Assembly: GCF_007680605.1 (NCBI RefSeq)
Contig: NZ_VEIO01000001.1
Span: 124,001-188,000, forward strand
Source of the DNA: Paenibacillus xylanexedens
GTDB taxonomy: Bacteria; Bacillota; Bacilli; Paenibacillales; Paenibacillaceae
DNA length: 64,000 bases
Direction of reading: 5' to 3'
Part shown: one piece after another, positions 16,744 through 24,819 of the stretch
Layout: the number at the start of each line of letters is the position of its first letter
Numbering within the stretch: position 1 is the first letter of the stretch
Translations under genes and position numbers: made by a program
Notes under the pieces: generated by a model
What the model was told of the DNA's origin: nothing
Database searches by the model: none
Seen by the model: only the letters and a program-made list of their open reading frames with translations

Positions 16744-17289
16744 ATGACTTCAATGCAAAACGTTCAGGCTGTTTTTATTGACAGAGATGGCACGATCGGT
16801 GGTACAGGACATTTTATTCATCCGAGAGACTTTGAGTTATATCCAAATGCGCAGGAAGCGATTATGCTCTTAAAGCAAAACGGAATGAAGGTATTCGCAA
16901 TTACCAACCAACACCGAATTTCACGCGGACAAGCAACGATTCAGGAGTTTGAACAGCAGTTTCAGGAATACGGGTTCGACCAGGCCTACATCTGCCCTCA
17001 TGAAGAAGAATGTGGCTGCCGAAAGCCTAAACCCGGCATGTTACATCAGGCTGCTGAACAGCATGGTTTAGACTTGACCAAGTGCATCGTTATCGGAGAC
17101 GTAGGCGAAACGGACATGCTTGCTGCGCATGCCGTAGGAGCAACGAAGATTATAGTGAGAACGGGTTGGGGCGAATCCTCGTTGACGAATTTCAGACATA
17201 AGTGGGCCCAGACGGAGCCGGATTATATTGCAGCTGATATTTTGGAGGTTGTGCATTGGATTATTGGAAATTTCGTTTATAAGGAGTGA
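16744..17289 (+). CDS. HAD-IIIA phosphatase, GmhB/HisB-like
   Basis: A 181-residue cytoplasmic phosphatase. Motif I is FIDRDGTIGG with the nucleophile and acid Asp, motif II is ITNQ, the motif III lysine lies in CRKPKPGM and motif IV is GDVGETDML. The zinc-type insertion CPHEEECGC before motif III is that of the D-glycero-manno-heptose bisphosphate/histidinol phosphatase group. The ATG at 16744 is preferred over earlier in-frame codons; the GGGGGTG site is about 11 bases away. It is followed after 4 bases by the ABM-domain gene, so the two are co-transcribed. The substrate is not predictable. Confidence 0.88.
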   Translation: MTSMQNVQAVFIDRDGTIGGTGHFIHPRDFELYPNAQEAIMLLKQNGMKVFAITNQHRISRGQATIQEFEQQFQEYGFDQAYICPHEEECGCRKPKPGMLHQAAEQHGLDLTKCIVIGDVGETDMLAAHAVGATKIIVRTGWGESSLTNFRHKWAQTEPDYIAADILEVVHWIIGNFVYKE

Positions 17290-17293
17290 GCGT

Positions 17294-17629
17294 ATGATCG
17301 CAAGAACATGGCATGGAGCGGTACCGCTGGAGAACAAGGAAGCTTTTTTGGAATACGAGGTTGAAACAGGTGTGAAAGATACACTCGCTGTTAAGGGGAA
17401 TCGCGGAGCATATCTGAAAGTGGTTGAGCAAGGAGCCTACGCACACTTTTTCCTGTGTACCATGTGGGAGGATATGGAGTCGATGATGGCATTTGCCGGG
17501 CCTGAGCCTACCATTGCTGTCACGTATCCGAAGGATGAGGAGCTTGGTTTGATCTCTGATCCGATTGTCATTATACAGGAAGTAACCAGTGCAGATAGTC
17601 CGTTTGAGGAAGAAAAGAAAAGTATTTAA
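17294..17629 (+). CDS. antibiotic biosynthesis monooxygenase-like (dimeric alpha-beta barrel) protein
   Basis: A 111-residue protein beginning MIARTWHGAVP, with the ferredoxin-like small barrel layout of the ABM superfamily (GAYLKVVEQGAYAHFFLCTMWEDMESMMAFAG segment at about 38-70). AAGGAG lies 7 bases before the ATG. It starts 4 bases after the HAD phosphatase stop. Family members are mono-oxygenases, heme-degrading enzymes or simply binding proteins, so no reaction is assigned. Confidence 0.75.
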   Translation: MIARTWHGAVPLENKEAFLEYEVETGVKDTLAVKGNRGAYLKVVEQGAYAHFFLCTMWEDMESMMAFAGPEPTIAVTYPKDEELGLISDPIVIIQEVTSADSPFEEEKKSI

Positions 17630-17649
17630 CATTTAGGGGGCAATGAATT

Positions 17650-17937
17650 TTGAAGGGATTATCCATCATCGCAGTTATATTATTTACATTGACTTTATTG
17701 TTCATATTTGTTGTGGGGCCTACAAACGAGGGGGCTGCGGTAGGAATAGCACTTTTATCTATGTTTTTTGCCATACCTTATTCTATTTTTGTGCTTGTAA
17801 AAGTCAATAAGTTAAACAAACCAGTAGTTAACGTCCATGAACAGCTTTTACAATTGGGGGATTTAAAGGACAAAAATATCATCTCGGAATATGAATTCGA
17901 TCAGAAGAAAGAGAAGTTGCTGGCAAAGATCAGATGA
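17650..17937 (+). CDS. membrane protein with C-terminal SHOCT-like domain
   Basis: A 95-residue protein with two membrane segments (about 4-24 and 28-52) and a C-terminal short motif LLQLGDLKDKNIISEYEFDQKKEKLL, which matches the SHOCT pattern (short C-terminal oligomerisation-type domain). The start is TTG at 17650 with GGGGG about 9 bases upstream. Function unknown. Confidence 0.75.
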   Translation: MKGLSIIAVILFTLTLLFIFVVGPTNEGAAVGIALLSMFFAIPYSIFVLVKVNKLNKPVVNVHEQLLQLGDLKDKNIISEYEFDQKKEKLLAKIR

Positions 17938-17955
17938 AACAGGGAGAAAGATAGG

Positions 17956-18822
17956 ATGAACATCAAACCGAGCATCGAGGAGATGAACGTACTTTTTCAA
18001 AAACATAGCATTCACGAACAGATCGTGGAAGTAAGACAGTTGTCGGGAACGACGGCGGGGCGGGTGTTCAGGCTACTTGCTAGCTCGGGCGAACGGTACA
18101 TTTTGAAATGGGACGATCCTGAGGACATTCGTGTTACATGTCAGTTTCTGAGTACTTACAGTGAAGTGATGCTGTTGTCAAAGGTTCTTTTTACGAGTTC
18201 GGACAACACTTATTTTGCATACAGCTTTATGGAAGGTGTGACTCATAACCATCGGGGAGCGAAGAAAGCCTGGTTAACCCGGCTTGTGAAAAAGCTGTTT
18301 AATACATATGTGCGATTGCCGGATACTAAGCTATGGGGAAGAATGGAGTATCCACGTGAGACATGGAAGGGATTCAATCAGATTAGTATTGATGAGGCGA
18401 GAGAGAATCTTGGCGATGTGCTTACAGCGGAAGATTACAAACTTGTTCAATCTACAGTGAATCGTCTGTTTGAGAAGGATGAGGCGGCGAGGTTTCTTTT
18501 GCACGGGGATGCAGGTGTACATAATCTTGTGTTCAAGCAAAAGGAACTAATCGGGGTGATTGATCCGTCTCCCATGGTGGGCCCGGTTCTCTATGACTTT
18601 CTCTATGCTTTTTGTTCCTCACCCGATGACCTCGACCCGGCATTGTTATGGGATGTATTCGAGTATCTTGAGCAGGTGACTATGAATAAGTCCAGATTGA
18701 TGGAAGAAACTCTGGTTCATCTATACTGCCGGATTGGGCTCAGCAACAAACATCATCCGCAGGACTTGCCCGAATATCTTAAAGCATGGGAGTTGTGGAA
18801 GGGGCTCTGTGAGGGGGATTAG
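17956..18822 (+). CDS. aminoglycoside phosphotransferase (APH)-family kinase-like protein
   Basis: A 288-residue cytoplasmic protein. The glycine-loop region TAGRVFRLLASSGERYILKW (about 30-50) with its lysine is followed by the catalytic HGDAGVHN motif and the metal-binding IDPSPMVGP segment in place of the usual DxE/DPG pattern. The fold is that of small-molecule kinases, including aminoglycoside, choline and fructosamine kinases. Which small molecule it phosphorylates is unknown, and it should not be taken as a proven resistance gene. GGGAGAAAGATAGG precedes the ATG. Confidence 0.8.
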   Translation: MNIKPSIEEMNVLFQKHSIHEQIVEVRQLSGTTAGRVFRLLASSGERYILKWDDPEDIRVTCQFLSTYSEVMLLSKVLFTSSDNTYFAYSFMEGVTHNHRGAKKAWLTRLVKKLFNTYVRLPDTKLWGRMEYPRETWKGFNQISIDEARENLGDVLTAEDYKLVQSTVNRLFEKDEAARFLLHGDAGVHNLVFKQKELIGVIDPSPMVGPVLYDFLYAFCSSPDDLDPALLWDVFEYLEQVTMNKSRLMEETLVHLYCRIGLSNKHHPQDLPEYLKAWELWKGLCEGD

Positions 18823-19347
18823 TAAAGAAATTAGATGAGGTTACGATATCATGAAAGATTTGTATGAGAAGTTCAGTTTTACATGAGCAGGGACGTGCTC
18901 CAGTGGGGGGAAGTTGTTTATTTTGAAAGCACAGGCTAATGATCGGATTATTATGGCTGGAGTGCTGGCGGAATAAAGGGATCGTGGAAATATTTCGATC
19001 AATATAATAAGAGAGCTCTGGCTTAAAGTCGGGGCTCTTGTCATTTTTCAGTATTCAACAAAATAATCTATATGCACGGATACTGGGTGTCGCGAGGACT
19101 TAAGTGGTACTCCAATTCTAACGATCCCCACGAAGCTTATTTCTTGCAAAAACCTCAAAAATACACTGGATTGGAGCAAAATCAGCTAAATAGCGTCTCT
19201 GTGGATCGTTAGAAAATAAAAAGCAGAGAAACAGGCCAAATAAGGCTTCTGGTGATCGTTAGCGTTTTAGTTGAGTAAGAATACGATGAATATCGTTCCA
19301 TTCAAGAACCCAAACAGTCAATGATGTATTACGGAGGAGGAAGTGTA
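18823..19347. other. long intergenic region with inverted-repeat element
   Basis: About 525 bases. From 18851 an ATG frame with a GAGG site is interrupted by TGA at 18884 and ends at 18976; it is probably chance. A weak stem near 19009-19039 (AAGAG ... CTCTT) with a T-rich tail may terminate the APH-family transcript. The repeat element at 19118-19262 is listed separately. No promoter was identified before the gene at 19348. Confidence 0.5.
19118..19262. repeat. inverted-repeat element with three related arms
   Basis: CTAACGATCC at 19118-19127 is the exact reverse complement of GGATCGTTAG at 19203-19212. A third arm ends GATCGTTAG at 19254-19262. The block before the third arm (AAATAAGGCTTCTGGTGATC) is nearly the reverse complement of the first arm's continuation (GATCCCCACGAAGCTTATTT). 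No transposase is present. It looks like a small non-coding palindromic repeat (MITE-like or a transcript hairpin). Confidence 0.7.
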
Positions 19348-20193
19348 ATGACGAGCACTTATAAGATTCCTGAATTGCTGCAAGATATGATGGATTGGGA
19401 GCAGGAGATTAAGCGCGAAGTACCTTATCTGGAGACACCGACGGGTTATTTTCTACAATTTGATCCGTATGATCATGGGGGTTATTTGTGTTCTCCCGCT
19501 GATGCGATCGTGTTTGCCAATACAGGCATGGATGGCATTCATTATTCATTTTTGACGGACTTTGGGTGTGCTTCCGATCTAAGCTTAGCGCCTGTAATTC
19601 GTGTAGACCCCATGGATTTTGGGCGTTATGCGAGGGTTGTTGCCAGCAATATTCGGGAATTTTTTGCTCTGGCTTTCTCAGGTCATGAGGGACTGCTCCT
19701 GAATGAGTTTGAATCGAAACAACAATACCTGAACTACGTCATAGAGCAAGCGGCTGGCGCAAGTGAAAGTGAATACTTCGATAGGAAGCGTTGGGATCAA
19801 GAAAAAAATAAGTTTCGTGACTTGGCCATGCAGCGATTTGATCTTCAGCCCATTCGGGACGGTTACTCTTACATTCAGGAAGCACGTCAGATCAGACGCA
19901 GTGAAGTCGTTATCGATACACTTGATGGCCTTGGAGTTGCGCTGCGGAAAGATTTAGTGGGTGATCAGAAGCGAGCGAAGCCTCATCCGTGGCATGAGAA
20001 AGAAATACCGTACGATCAGGAGGAGCAGTTAAAATCCTATATATCGGGCGCAGATCAGGTGGGTCTGTTTAGTTTAATCCGGGACAGTCAGGCCCAAGGG
20101 TTCGATGATCCTGATGTATATCGAGCGATGAAAGATCGGCTCATTTCATTCGGTCTGAAGATGGAAGCGCAGAAGCTGATGCACTACAGGTGA
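19348..20193 (+). CDS. uncharacterised protein, SUKH/SMI1-like character
   Basis: A 281-residue cytoplasmic protein. The N-terminal half (LLQDMMDWEQEI ... FLQFDPYDHGGYLCSPADAIVFANTGMDGIHYSFLTDFG) has a rhythm reminiscent of SUKH-type immunity proteins, but no diagnostic motif settles it. The C-terminal half is helical and charged. The ATG at 19348 has GGAGGAGG upstream at 7 bases; an earlier in-frame ATG is not needed. Function unknown; an immunity-type role is only suggested by similar genes in the window. Confidence 0.65.
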   Translation: MTSTYKIPELLQDMMDWEQEIKREVPYLETPTGYFLQFDPYDHGGYLCSPADAIVFANTGMDGIHYSFLTDFGCASDLSLAPVIRVDPMDFGRYARVVASNIREFFALAFSGHEGLLLNEFESKQQYLNYVIEQAAGASESEYFDRKRWDQEKNKFRDLAMQRFDLQPIRDGYSYIQEARQIRRSEVVIDTLDGLGVALRKDLVGDQKRAKPHPWHEKEIPYDQEEQLKSYISGADQVGLFSLIRDSQAQGFDDPDVYRAMKDRLISFGLKMEAQKLMHYR

Positions 20194-20223
20194 AATAATT
20201 GAAACCTAAGGAGGGATAGAGAA

Positions 20224-20616
20224 ATGCGAGACAGGCGTGAAACTTGGTCTACACCTTATTTGAGCTACATCGGTTTTGGGCTGGTTGTTATGACAGTCAT
20301 GGTGAATTTAATTTTCAAATGGGGGATAGAACAACGTTGGGATATGGGTTCACTCATGTTGCTGTCGCTAGCTAATGCATTATTATTGTTATTTACATTG
20401 GTTTGGGGAATTTTTGGGGTATTGGAATTTGCGATGTTACGGAAGCAGAGATATAGAATTAAGTTGAGGGCGGGACGTGGAGCAATTGATCCAGAAGAAC
20501 AGGAGAAACAGATTAGAATTCTGAAAAGAAGTATGATCATTAATATCAGTTATATTGTTATTCTGCTGTGTCAATTAGGATATGTAATTCTGAATTGGGA
20601 TGAGATAGATATTTAG
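20224..20616 (+). CDS. membrane protein, three predicted segments, unknown
   Basis: A 130-residue protein with membrane segments at about 15-32, 42-67 and 105-122 and a cytoplasmic loop of basic residues (RKQRYRIKLRAGRG). GGAGGGATAGAA precedes the ATG. It lies 30 bases after the preceding gene and could be co-transcribed with it. No family recognised. Confidence 0.65.
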   Translation: MRDRRETWSTPYLSYIGFGLVVMTVMVNLIFKWGIEQRWDMGSLMLLSLANALLLLFTLVWGIFGVLEFAMLRKQRYRIKLRAGRGAIDPEEQEKQIRILKRSMIINISYIVILLCQLGYVILNWDEIDI

Positions 20617-20681
20617 ACGGTTACCTTTGGATTGGAATACATAACGATGTGATTTGCCGAAAAACACCCTAGACGTACTGT

Positions 20682-20737
20682 CATTTTATCTATAAAATGG
20701 AATTATAAAACGAAACTTAGTTTCATTAAGTGAAACT
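20682..20737. promoter_or_regulatory. two palindromes upstream of a VOC gene
   Basis: CATTTTATCTATAAAATG (20682-20699) is a perfect 8-2-8 palindrome. AGTTTCA (20719-20725) and TGAAACT (20731-20737) form a second, and GAAAC at 20712 adds a third half-site. They lie 23-78 bases before the ATG, where repressor operators are usually found. Confidence 0.5.
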
Positions 20738-20759
20738 GAACGAAGGAGTGATGAATTAC

Positions 20760-21140
20760 ATGCATTTTCATTTCAATGGCATTGATCATGTGCAGCTGGC
20801 TGCTCCTGAAGGTTGCGAGAACGAAGCCAGACATTTCTTCAATCAAATCTTGGGCTGGACAGAGATTCCAAAGCCTGCATTGCTGCAGAAACGCGGCGGT
20901 GTGTGGTTTCAGTGCGGCGTTCATCAGGTTCATATCGGTGTGCAACATGATTTTGTACCCGCTTCCAAAGCCCATCCCGCCTTTCATGTTCAGAACCTGG
21001 AGCAGCTGCGTGAACACCTGGATATGCACGGTATCCAAGTCGTAGATGATGAAGCAAGAGCAGATGAGGGAGTACGACGCTTTTATTCAAATGATCCCTT
21101 TGGTAACCGGCTGGAGTTTCTGGAGTTCATTACGGTATAA
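20760..21140 (+). CDS. VOC-superfamily (glyoxalase-like) protein
   Basis: About 126 residues with the paired beta-alpha-beta-beta-beta modules of the vicinal oxygen chelate fold. It opens HFNGIDHVQLAAP with the first metal-ligand-type His and closes with FYSNDPFGNRLEFLE, whose Glu is in the position of the last ligand. Both ATG 20751 and ATG 20760 are possible; the latter is 11 bases from AAGGAG, the former only two. Enzymes of this type act on methylglyoxal adducts, dioxygenase substrates or antibiotics; the substrate is unknown. Two palindromes upstream suggest tight regulation. Confidence 0.85.
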   Translation: MHFHFNGIDHVQLAAPEGCENEARHFFNQILGWTEIPKPALLQKRGGVWFQCGVHQVHIGVQHDFVPASKAHPAFHVQNLEQLREHLDMHGIQVVDDEARADEGVRRFYSNDPFGNRLEFLEFITV

Positions 21141-21231
21141 ACGCAATGCAATGCCGATCCAATGCTGTACTGATGCTGTGCGAAAGCTGCGCCTACGTGC
21201 GATAATGCTAATGTTGCAACAGCAATAAAAA

Positions 21232-21270
21232 AACAGGGCGATCCCTTAATGGGAATCGTCCTGTTCTTTC
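21232..21270. terminator. bidirectional intrinsic terminator
   Basis: ACAGGGCGATCCC (21233-21245) pairs with GGGAATCGTCCTGT (21251-21264). An A tract on the left gives a T tract for the - strand CDF gene, and the right side is T-rich for the VOC gene. Confidence 0.9.
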
Positions 21271-21311
21271 TTATCCAAATAAAAGCGAGTATCCACTAAC
21301 CTGCACTAAAA

Positions 21312-22295
21312 TTAATGATGGTGATGCGCATGTGCGTCAGGTGCGTCACCTTTTACGGTGCAGAGGACGGAGGTGTCGTGAAGATGCTTTTCCGACTCAA
21401 CCTGCAAGGTGACATGTTTGATCTCTTTGTGCTCCAGCAGGTGCTCGATTTTTTGCACCAGAATTTCGGACGCATATACATCCATCGTGCCGTCTACGAC
21501 AATATGTGCGGTCAGTGCGTTCAGGTTGCTGGTGATCGACCAGACATGAACATCGTGTACACCTTTGACGCCATCCACCTGCTGTATCGTCTGTACCAGA
21601 TCGTTGACATCCACGTTGGCAGGTGTACCTTCCATGAGAATGTGCAAAGAAGACTTGGTGACATAATACCCACTACGCAATACGAGTATCGCCACAATGA
21701 CACTCGCCAGCGGGTCAGCCCAGCCCCAGCCGAAGAACATCATGAGCAGGGCAGCAGCAATGGCACCAATCGAGCCGAGCATGTCACTGATTACGTGGAG
21801 ATAAGCACCGCGCATGTTCAGGTTACCCTCGGTATCGCTGCCACGCATCATAATCCATGCAACGAGAATGTTCACAAGCAATCCGACCGTACTGATGATC
21901 AGCATACCCATAGTAGCCACTTCGGGTGGATTGATAAAGCGGCCAATGGCCTCGTAGAAAATGTAGAGCGCAATAGCAATTAACGTAACGCCGTTTAACG
22001 TTGCTGCCAGAATCTCAAAACGTCTGTAACCGTAGGTTTTACCCGTATTGACGGCTTTTTCCCCGAATGTGAATGCCAGTAAAGCAATCCCGAGTGCAAT
22101 GGAATCTGAGAGCATATGGCCTGCATCGGAGATGAGTGCCAGACTATTCGTAATGAATCCCCCGAAGGCTTCTACGATCATGTAGAAGGTAATGATAATG
22201 AAGGAAAAGAGCAGTACTTTTTTGTTATTCGTGCCGTGCGCGTGATTGTGTCCATGGTCATGTCCATGATTGTGCCCGTGTTGTTGTCCTGACAT
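21312..22295 (-). CDS. cation diffusion facilitator, CzcD/ZitB-type metal exporter
   Basis: A 327-residue inner-membrane transporter with six membrane helices. The N-terminus is a histidine-rich metal-gathering stretch (HGHNHGHDHGHNHAHG) and the C-terminus ends HAHHHH. The transport-site signatures are visible: SDAGHMLSDS in helix 2 and HVISDMLGS in helix 5. The cytoplasmic C-terminal domain (about 215-310) is the usual dimer domain. AAGGAGAGG precedes the ATG. Family members expel zinc, and sometimes cadmium or cobalt, by proton antiport. It has a consensus promoter with a palindromic operator (22491-22553), so metal-dependent repression is likely. It is divergent from the heme-response operon. 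Confidence 0.93.
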   Translation of the reverse strand: MSGQQHGHNHGHDHGHNHAHGTNNKKVLLFSFIIITFYMIVEAFGGFITNSLALISDAGHMLSDSIALGIALLAFTFGEKAVNTGKTYGYRRFEILAATLNGVTLIAIALYIFYEAIGRFINPPEVATMGMLIISTVGLLVNILVAWIMMRGSDTEGNLNMRGAYLHVISDMLGSIGAIAAALLMMFFGWGWADPLASVIVAILVLRSGYYVTKSSLHILMEGTPANVDVNDLVQTIQQVDGVKGVHDVHVWSITSNLNALTAHIVVDGTMDVYASEILVQKIEHLLEHKEIKHVTLQVESEKHLHDTSVLCTVKGDAPDAHAHHHH

Positions 22296-22490
22296 TGAAA
22301 TCCTCTCCTTGGGAGCCTTGCTCCGTTATGTAAGTTGCCTGTTGCAGTTGAGTAATACAAGTTACGTGTTGCTTGTTTCTAATGCGCGGGGTTCTGTTGC
22401 AGGTTGCTGTAACATCACTTTATATCTTGTTGTCCTGAGTAGAGTTATGTTACATGTTTCAATGCTAGTGCCGTTTGGTTACTTGATATG

Positions 22491-22516
22491 AACATATGAG
22501 CAATCACTCATATGTT
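22491..22516. promoter_or_regulatory. palindromic operator, ArsR/SmtB-like
   Basis: AACATATGAG (22491-22500) and CTCATATGTT (22507-22516) form a perfect 10-6-10 palindrome at the expected +1 to +27 of the CDF promoter. The inner TGAGCA-type core resembles sites of ArsR/SmtB metal sensors. No such regulator gene is nearby. Confidence 0.65.
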
Positions 22517-22524
22517 ATGTGTTC

Positions 22525-22553
22525 ATTATAATTCCGTCATACAGTAGTGTCAA
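22525..22553 (-). promoter_or_regulatory. consensus sigma-A promoter of the CDF gene
   Basis: Read on the - strand: TTGACA (22548-22553), exactly 17 bases, then TATAAT (22525-22530). Both hexamers are perfect. The start site would be near 22518, giving a leader of about 220 bases before the ATG at 22295. Confidence 0.88.
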
Positions 22554-22689
22554 CCAGATTTGCGAAAATATAAACATGCACCTGACTCAGACAGCTATAC
22601 TGGTGACTGTACTGGTAACTGCGCTGGCTAATGGCTTCGTTTTTGTGCTACCATCGGGGCAGGATCACTATAGAAGGGCGGACAACGAG

Positions 22690-23367
22690 ATGAAACATCT
22701 GCTGCTGGCAGACGATGATGCCAATATCCGAGCACTGCTGCGCCATGTCATGACGAAGGAGGGATACCGGGTACATGAAGCACAGGACGGAGTGGAGGCG
22801 GTCAAAATAATACAGGAGACAACGATCGATCTCGCGATCCTCGATGTCATGATGCCAGGCATGGACGGACTTGAACTGTGTGATTACATACGTCAGCATT
22901 ACGACATTCCTATTATATTGCTGACCGCAAGGGATCAGCTGGCAGATAAGAAAGAAGGATATTTGCGGGGCACGGATGAGTATGTGACCAAGCCGTTTGA
23001 ACCTGAGGAACTGGTGTACCGGGTCAAAGCTTTATTTCGCCGATATCACCGAACTTCCAGCGATATGATTCGCATGAACCGGATCGTGATTGACCGCAAC
23101 AATGTGGAAGTGAGCGATGGGCAGTCTATTCTTTTTTTGCCAATGAAGGAGTTTGAGCTACTGTCTCAACTTGCGCAGTTTCCGGGGCGCCTGTTCTCGC
23201 GTGATGAACTCATTCGGCTCATCTGGGGTGCGGATTATGAAGGGGATGACCGAACGGTCGACGTACATATCAAGCGGTTGCGTGACCGCTTTGCGGATTA
23301 TACCGATGATTTTGTCATTCAGACGGTGCGGGGCATTGGATACAAAATCGAGGTGAAATCGCATTGA
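22690..23367 (+). CDS. hssR: heme response regulator HssR (OmpR family)
   Basis: A 225-residue regulator. The receiver domain (about 1-118) has D8-D10, the phospho-acceptor D52 in AILDVMMPGMDG and the KPF lysine; the C-terminal winged helix (about 128-225) has the OmpR pattern RDELIRLIWGADYEGDDRTVDVHIKRLRDR. The ATG at 22690 begins MKHLLLADDD and follows AAGGGCGG; upstream in-frame codons lack a family match. Its partner HssS overlaps by four bases, and hrtB-hrtA follow. Assignment to HssR rests on this full operon and on the HssR-type direct repeat before hrtB. Confidence 0.88.
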   Translation: MKHLLLADDDANIRALLRHVMTKEGYRVHEAQDGVEAVKIIQETTIDLAILDVMMPGMDGLELCDYIRQHYDIPIILLTARDQLADKKEGYLRGTDEYVTKPFEPEELVYRVKALFRRYHRTSSDMIRMNRIVIDRNNVEVSDGQSILFLPMKEFELLSQLAQFPGRLFSRDELIRLIWGADYEGDDRTVDVHIKRLRDRFADYTDDFVIQTVRGIGYKIEVKSH

Positions 23368-24752
23368 GATCATTATACGTTCGCATATTTCTCATTACGG
23401 TGGCGGTGATTATCGTCAGTAGTTTGCTCGGATTCTTTTTCTCCAACATCTACTATCACGCTAAACTCAAAGACTTTAATGATGAGAAGCTGGTCGGTAT
23501 CGCCATGGACATGAAAAAGTTTGCCGAAGAGCAGCCTGAGCCGGGTACGGTAGAGCAATATCTTCACAATGCAGCGGCATTAGGATACGAGATTTATGTC
23601 ACGGATGGTCAGGGCGATGATCGGTTTTACGGCCGTGAATTCCGCGAAAAAGAGTTGGACAGGCAGGCTATTCGCCTAGTATTGGGCGGCGATGTGTATC
23701 ATGGCGTGGCCGAGTTTCCGAGCCAACCGTTTATTACCGGATTTTTTGACAATCAATTAAGCAATACGGTGGGGGTTCCGCTACAGGTGGGCGATGCGCG
23801 CTATGCTATGTTCATGCGTCCCGATGTTATTTTGCAATTTGGAGAACTGCGGATTTTCTTTGCGCTCATTGGGGCATTAACGGTGGGGATCAGTGTCCTG
23901 ATCTTTCTGTTCAGTACGCGTTATCTGGTCAATCCGATTGAACGACTGTCGGAAGCGACGAAACGCATAGCCCAGGGCAATTATAATCTGAAATTAAATA
24001 CAGCAAGACGTGACGAGATCGGGCAGCTTGCCCAGCATTTTATGACGATGAGCCGTGAACTGGAACGGGTGGATCAGGCTCGGCAGCAGTTTGTGTCGAA
24101 CGTATCCCATGAGATCCAGTCACCGTTAACCTCTATTCAGGGATTTGCGCAGTTGGTCGCGGACCGTGAATTACCAGAGCAAGAACGGGCGCATTATGCA
24201 TCCATTATTGAAAAAGAAAGCCGGCATCTCTCGTTGCTCAGTAAACAATTGTTACTCCTGTCTTCCTTGGAACAAGGTCATGAAGATATGACCGGAACCC
24301 AAACGACCTTCTCGCTGAAAGGCCAATTCCGTCAAGCGGTTCAAGTGTTGCAATGGCAATTGGAGGAGAAGGAGTTATCCCTGCGCATGTCTGTACCGGA
24401 ATCCATACAGTTTACGGGCAATGAAGTGTTACTGATGCAGGTTTGGATGAACTTGCTTGGTAATGCCGTGCAGCATCTGCCCAAGGGCCGTAGCATCGAG
24501 ATTCGGGCAGAGCAAATGGATAAAGCGTGTGTCGTGTATATCCAGGATACTGGGGATGGAATCGCAGCCGAGCATCTGCCGTTTCTGTTTGACCGTTTCT
24601 ACCGGGCGGATCATGCGCGTGAACGTTCATCTGGAGGGACTGGCCTGGGCCTTGCGATTGTACAGAAAATTATTCGTCTCCATCATGGCACGATTGAGGT
24701 GTCCAGTTCAGCTGAAGGTACGCTCTTTGCCGTAACGCTTCCGCAGATGTAA
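23364..24752 (+). CDS. hssS: heme sensor histidine kinase HssS
   Basis: A 462-residue membrane kinase. Membrane helices at about 7-28 and 163-186 flank an external sensor. The sensor carries elements I recognise from staphylococcal HssS: NIYYH near the first helix, FYGREFRE, YHG, FITGFFDNQLSNTVG and MRPD. HAMP is at about 187-240, the phospho-acceptor His is in VSNVSHEIQSPLTS, and the ATPase domain has LLGNAVQH, DTGDGI and GTGLGLAIV. It senses heme-related membrane stress and phosphorylates HssR. The start overlaps hssR by four bases. Confidence 0.9.
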   Translation: MRSLYVRIFLITVAVIIVSSLLGFFFSNIYYHAKLKDFNDEKLVGIAMDMKKFAEEQPEPGTVEQYLHNAAALGYEIYVTDGQGDDRFYGREFREKELDRQAIRLVLGGDVYHGVAEFPSQPFITGFFDNQLSNTVGVPLQVGDARYAMFMRPDVILQFGELRIFFALIGALTVGISVLIFLFSTRYLVNPIERLSEATKRIAQGNYNLKLNTARRDEIGQLAQHFMTMSRELERVDQARQQFVSNVSHEIQSPLTSIQGFAQLVADRELPEQERAHYASIIEKESRHLSLLSKQLLLLSSLEQGHEDMTGTQTTFSLKGQFRQAVQVLQWQLEEKELSLRMSVPESIQFTGNEVLLMQVWMNLLGNAVQHLPKGRSIEIRAEQMDKACVVYIQDTGDGIAAEHLPFLFDRFYRADHARERSSGGTGLGLAIVQKIIRLHHGTIEVSSSAEGTLFAVTLPQM

Positions 24753-24758
24753 TATGTT

Positions 24759-24791
24759 ATTCATTTTCCGTTCATTTTCACCTCCTATACT
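24759..24791 (+). promoter_or_regulatory. HssR box and -10 element before hrtB
   Basis: Direct repeat ATTCATTTT (24759-24767), two bases, GTTCATTTT (24770-24778). It has the same 9-2-9 layout as the staphylococcal HssR site (GTTCATATT repeated with N2). A -10-like TATACT lies at 24786-24791, seven bases after the repeat, so the repeat covers the -35 region as expected for an OmpR-type activator. Confidence 0.75.
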
Positions 24792-24819
24792 TGGGCTATC
24801 AAGAGGGAGGTCAGAGCAT

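Noticed and set aside
18851-18976. Possible 41-codon gene with internal TGA
   Set aside because: A GAGG site exists, but there is no homology to suggest a selenocysteine or remnant gene; most likely chance.
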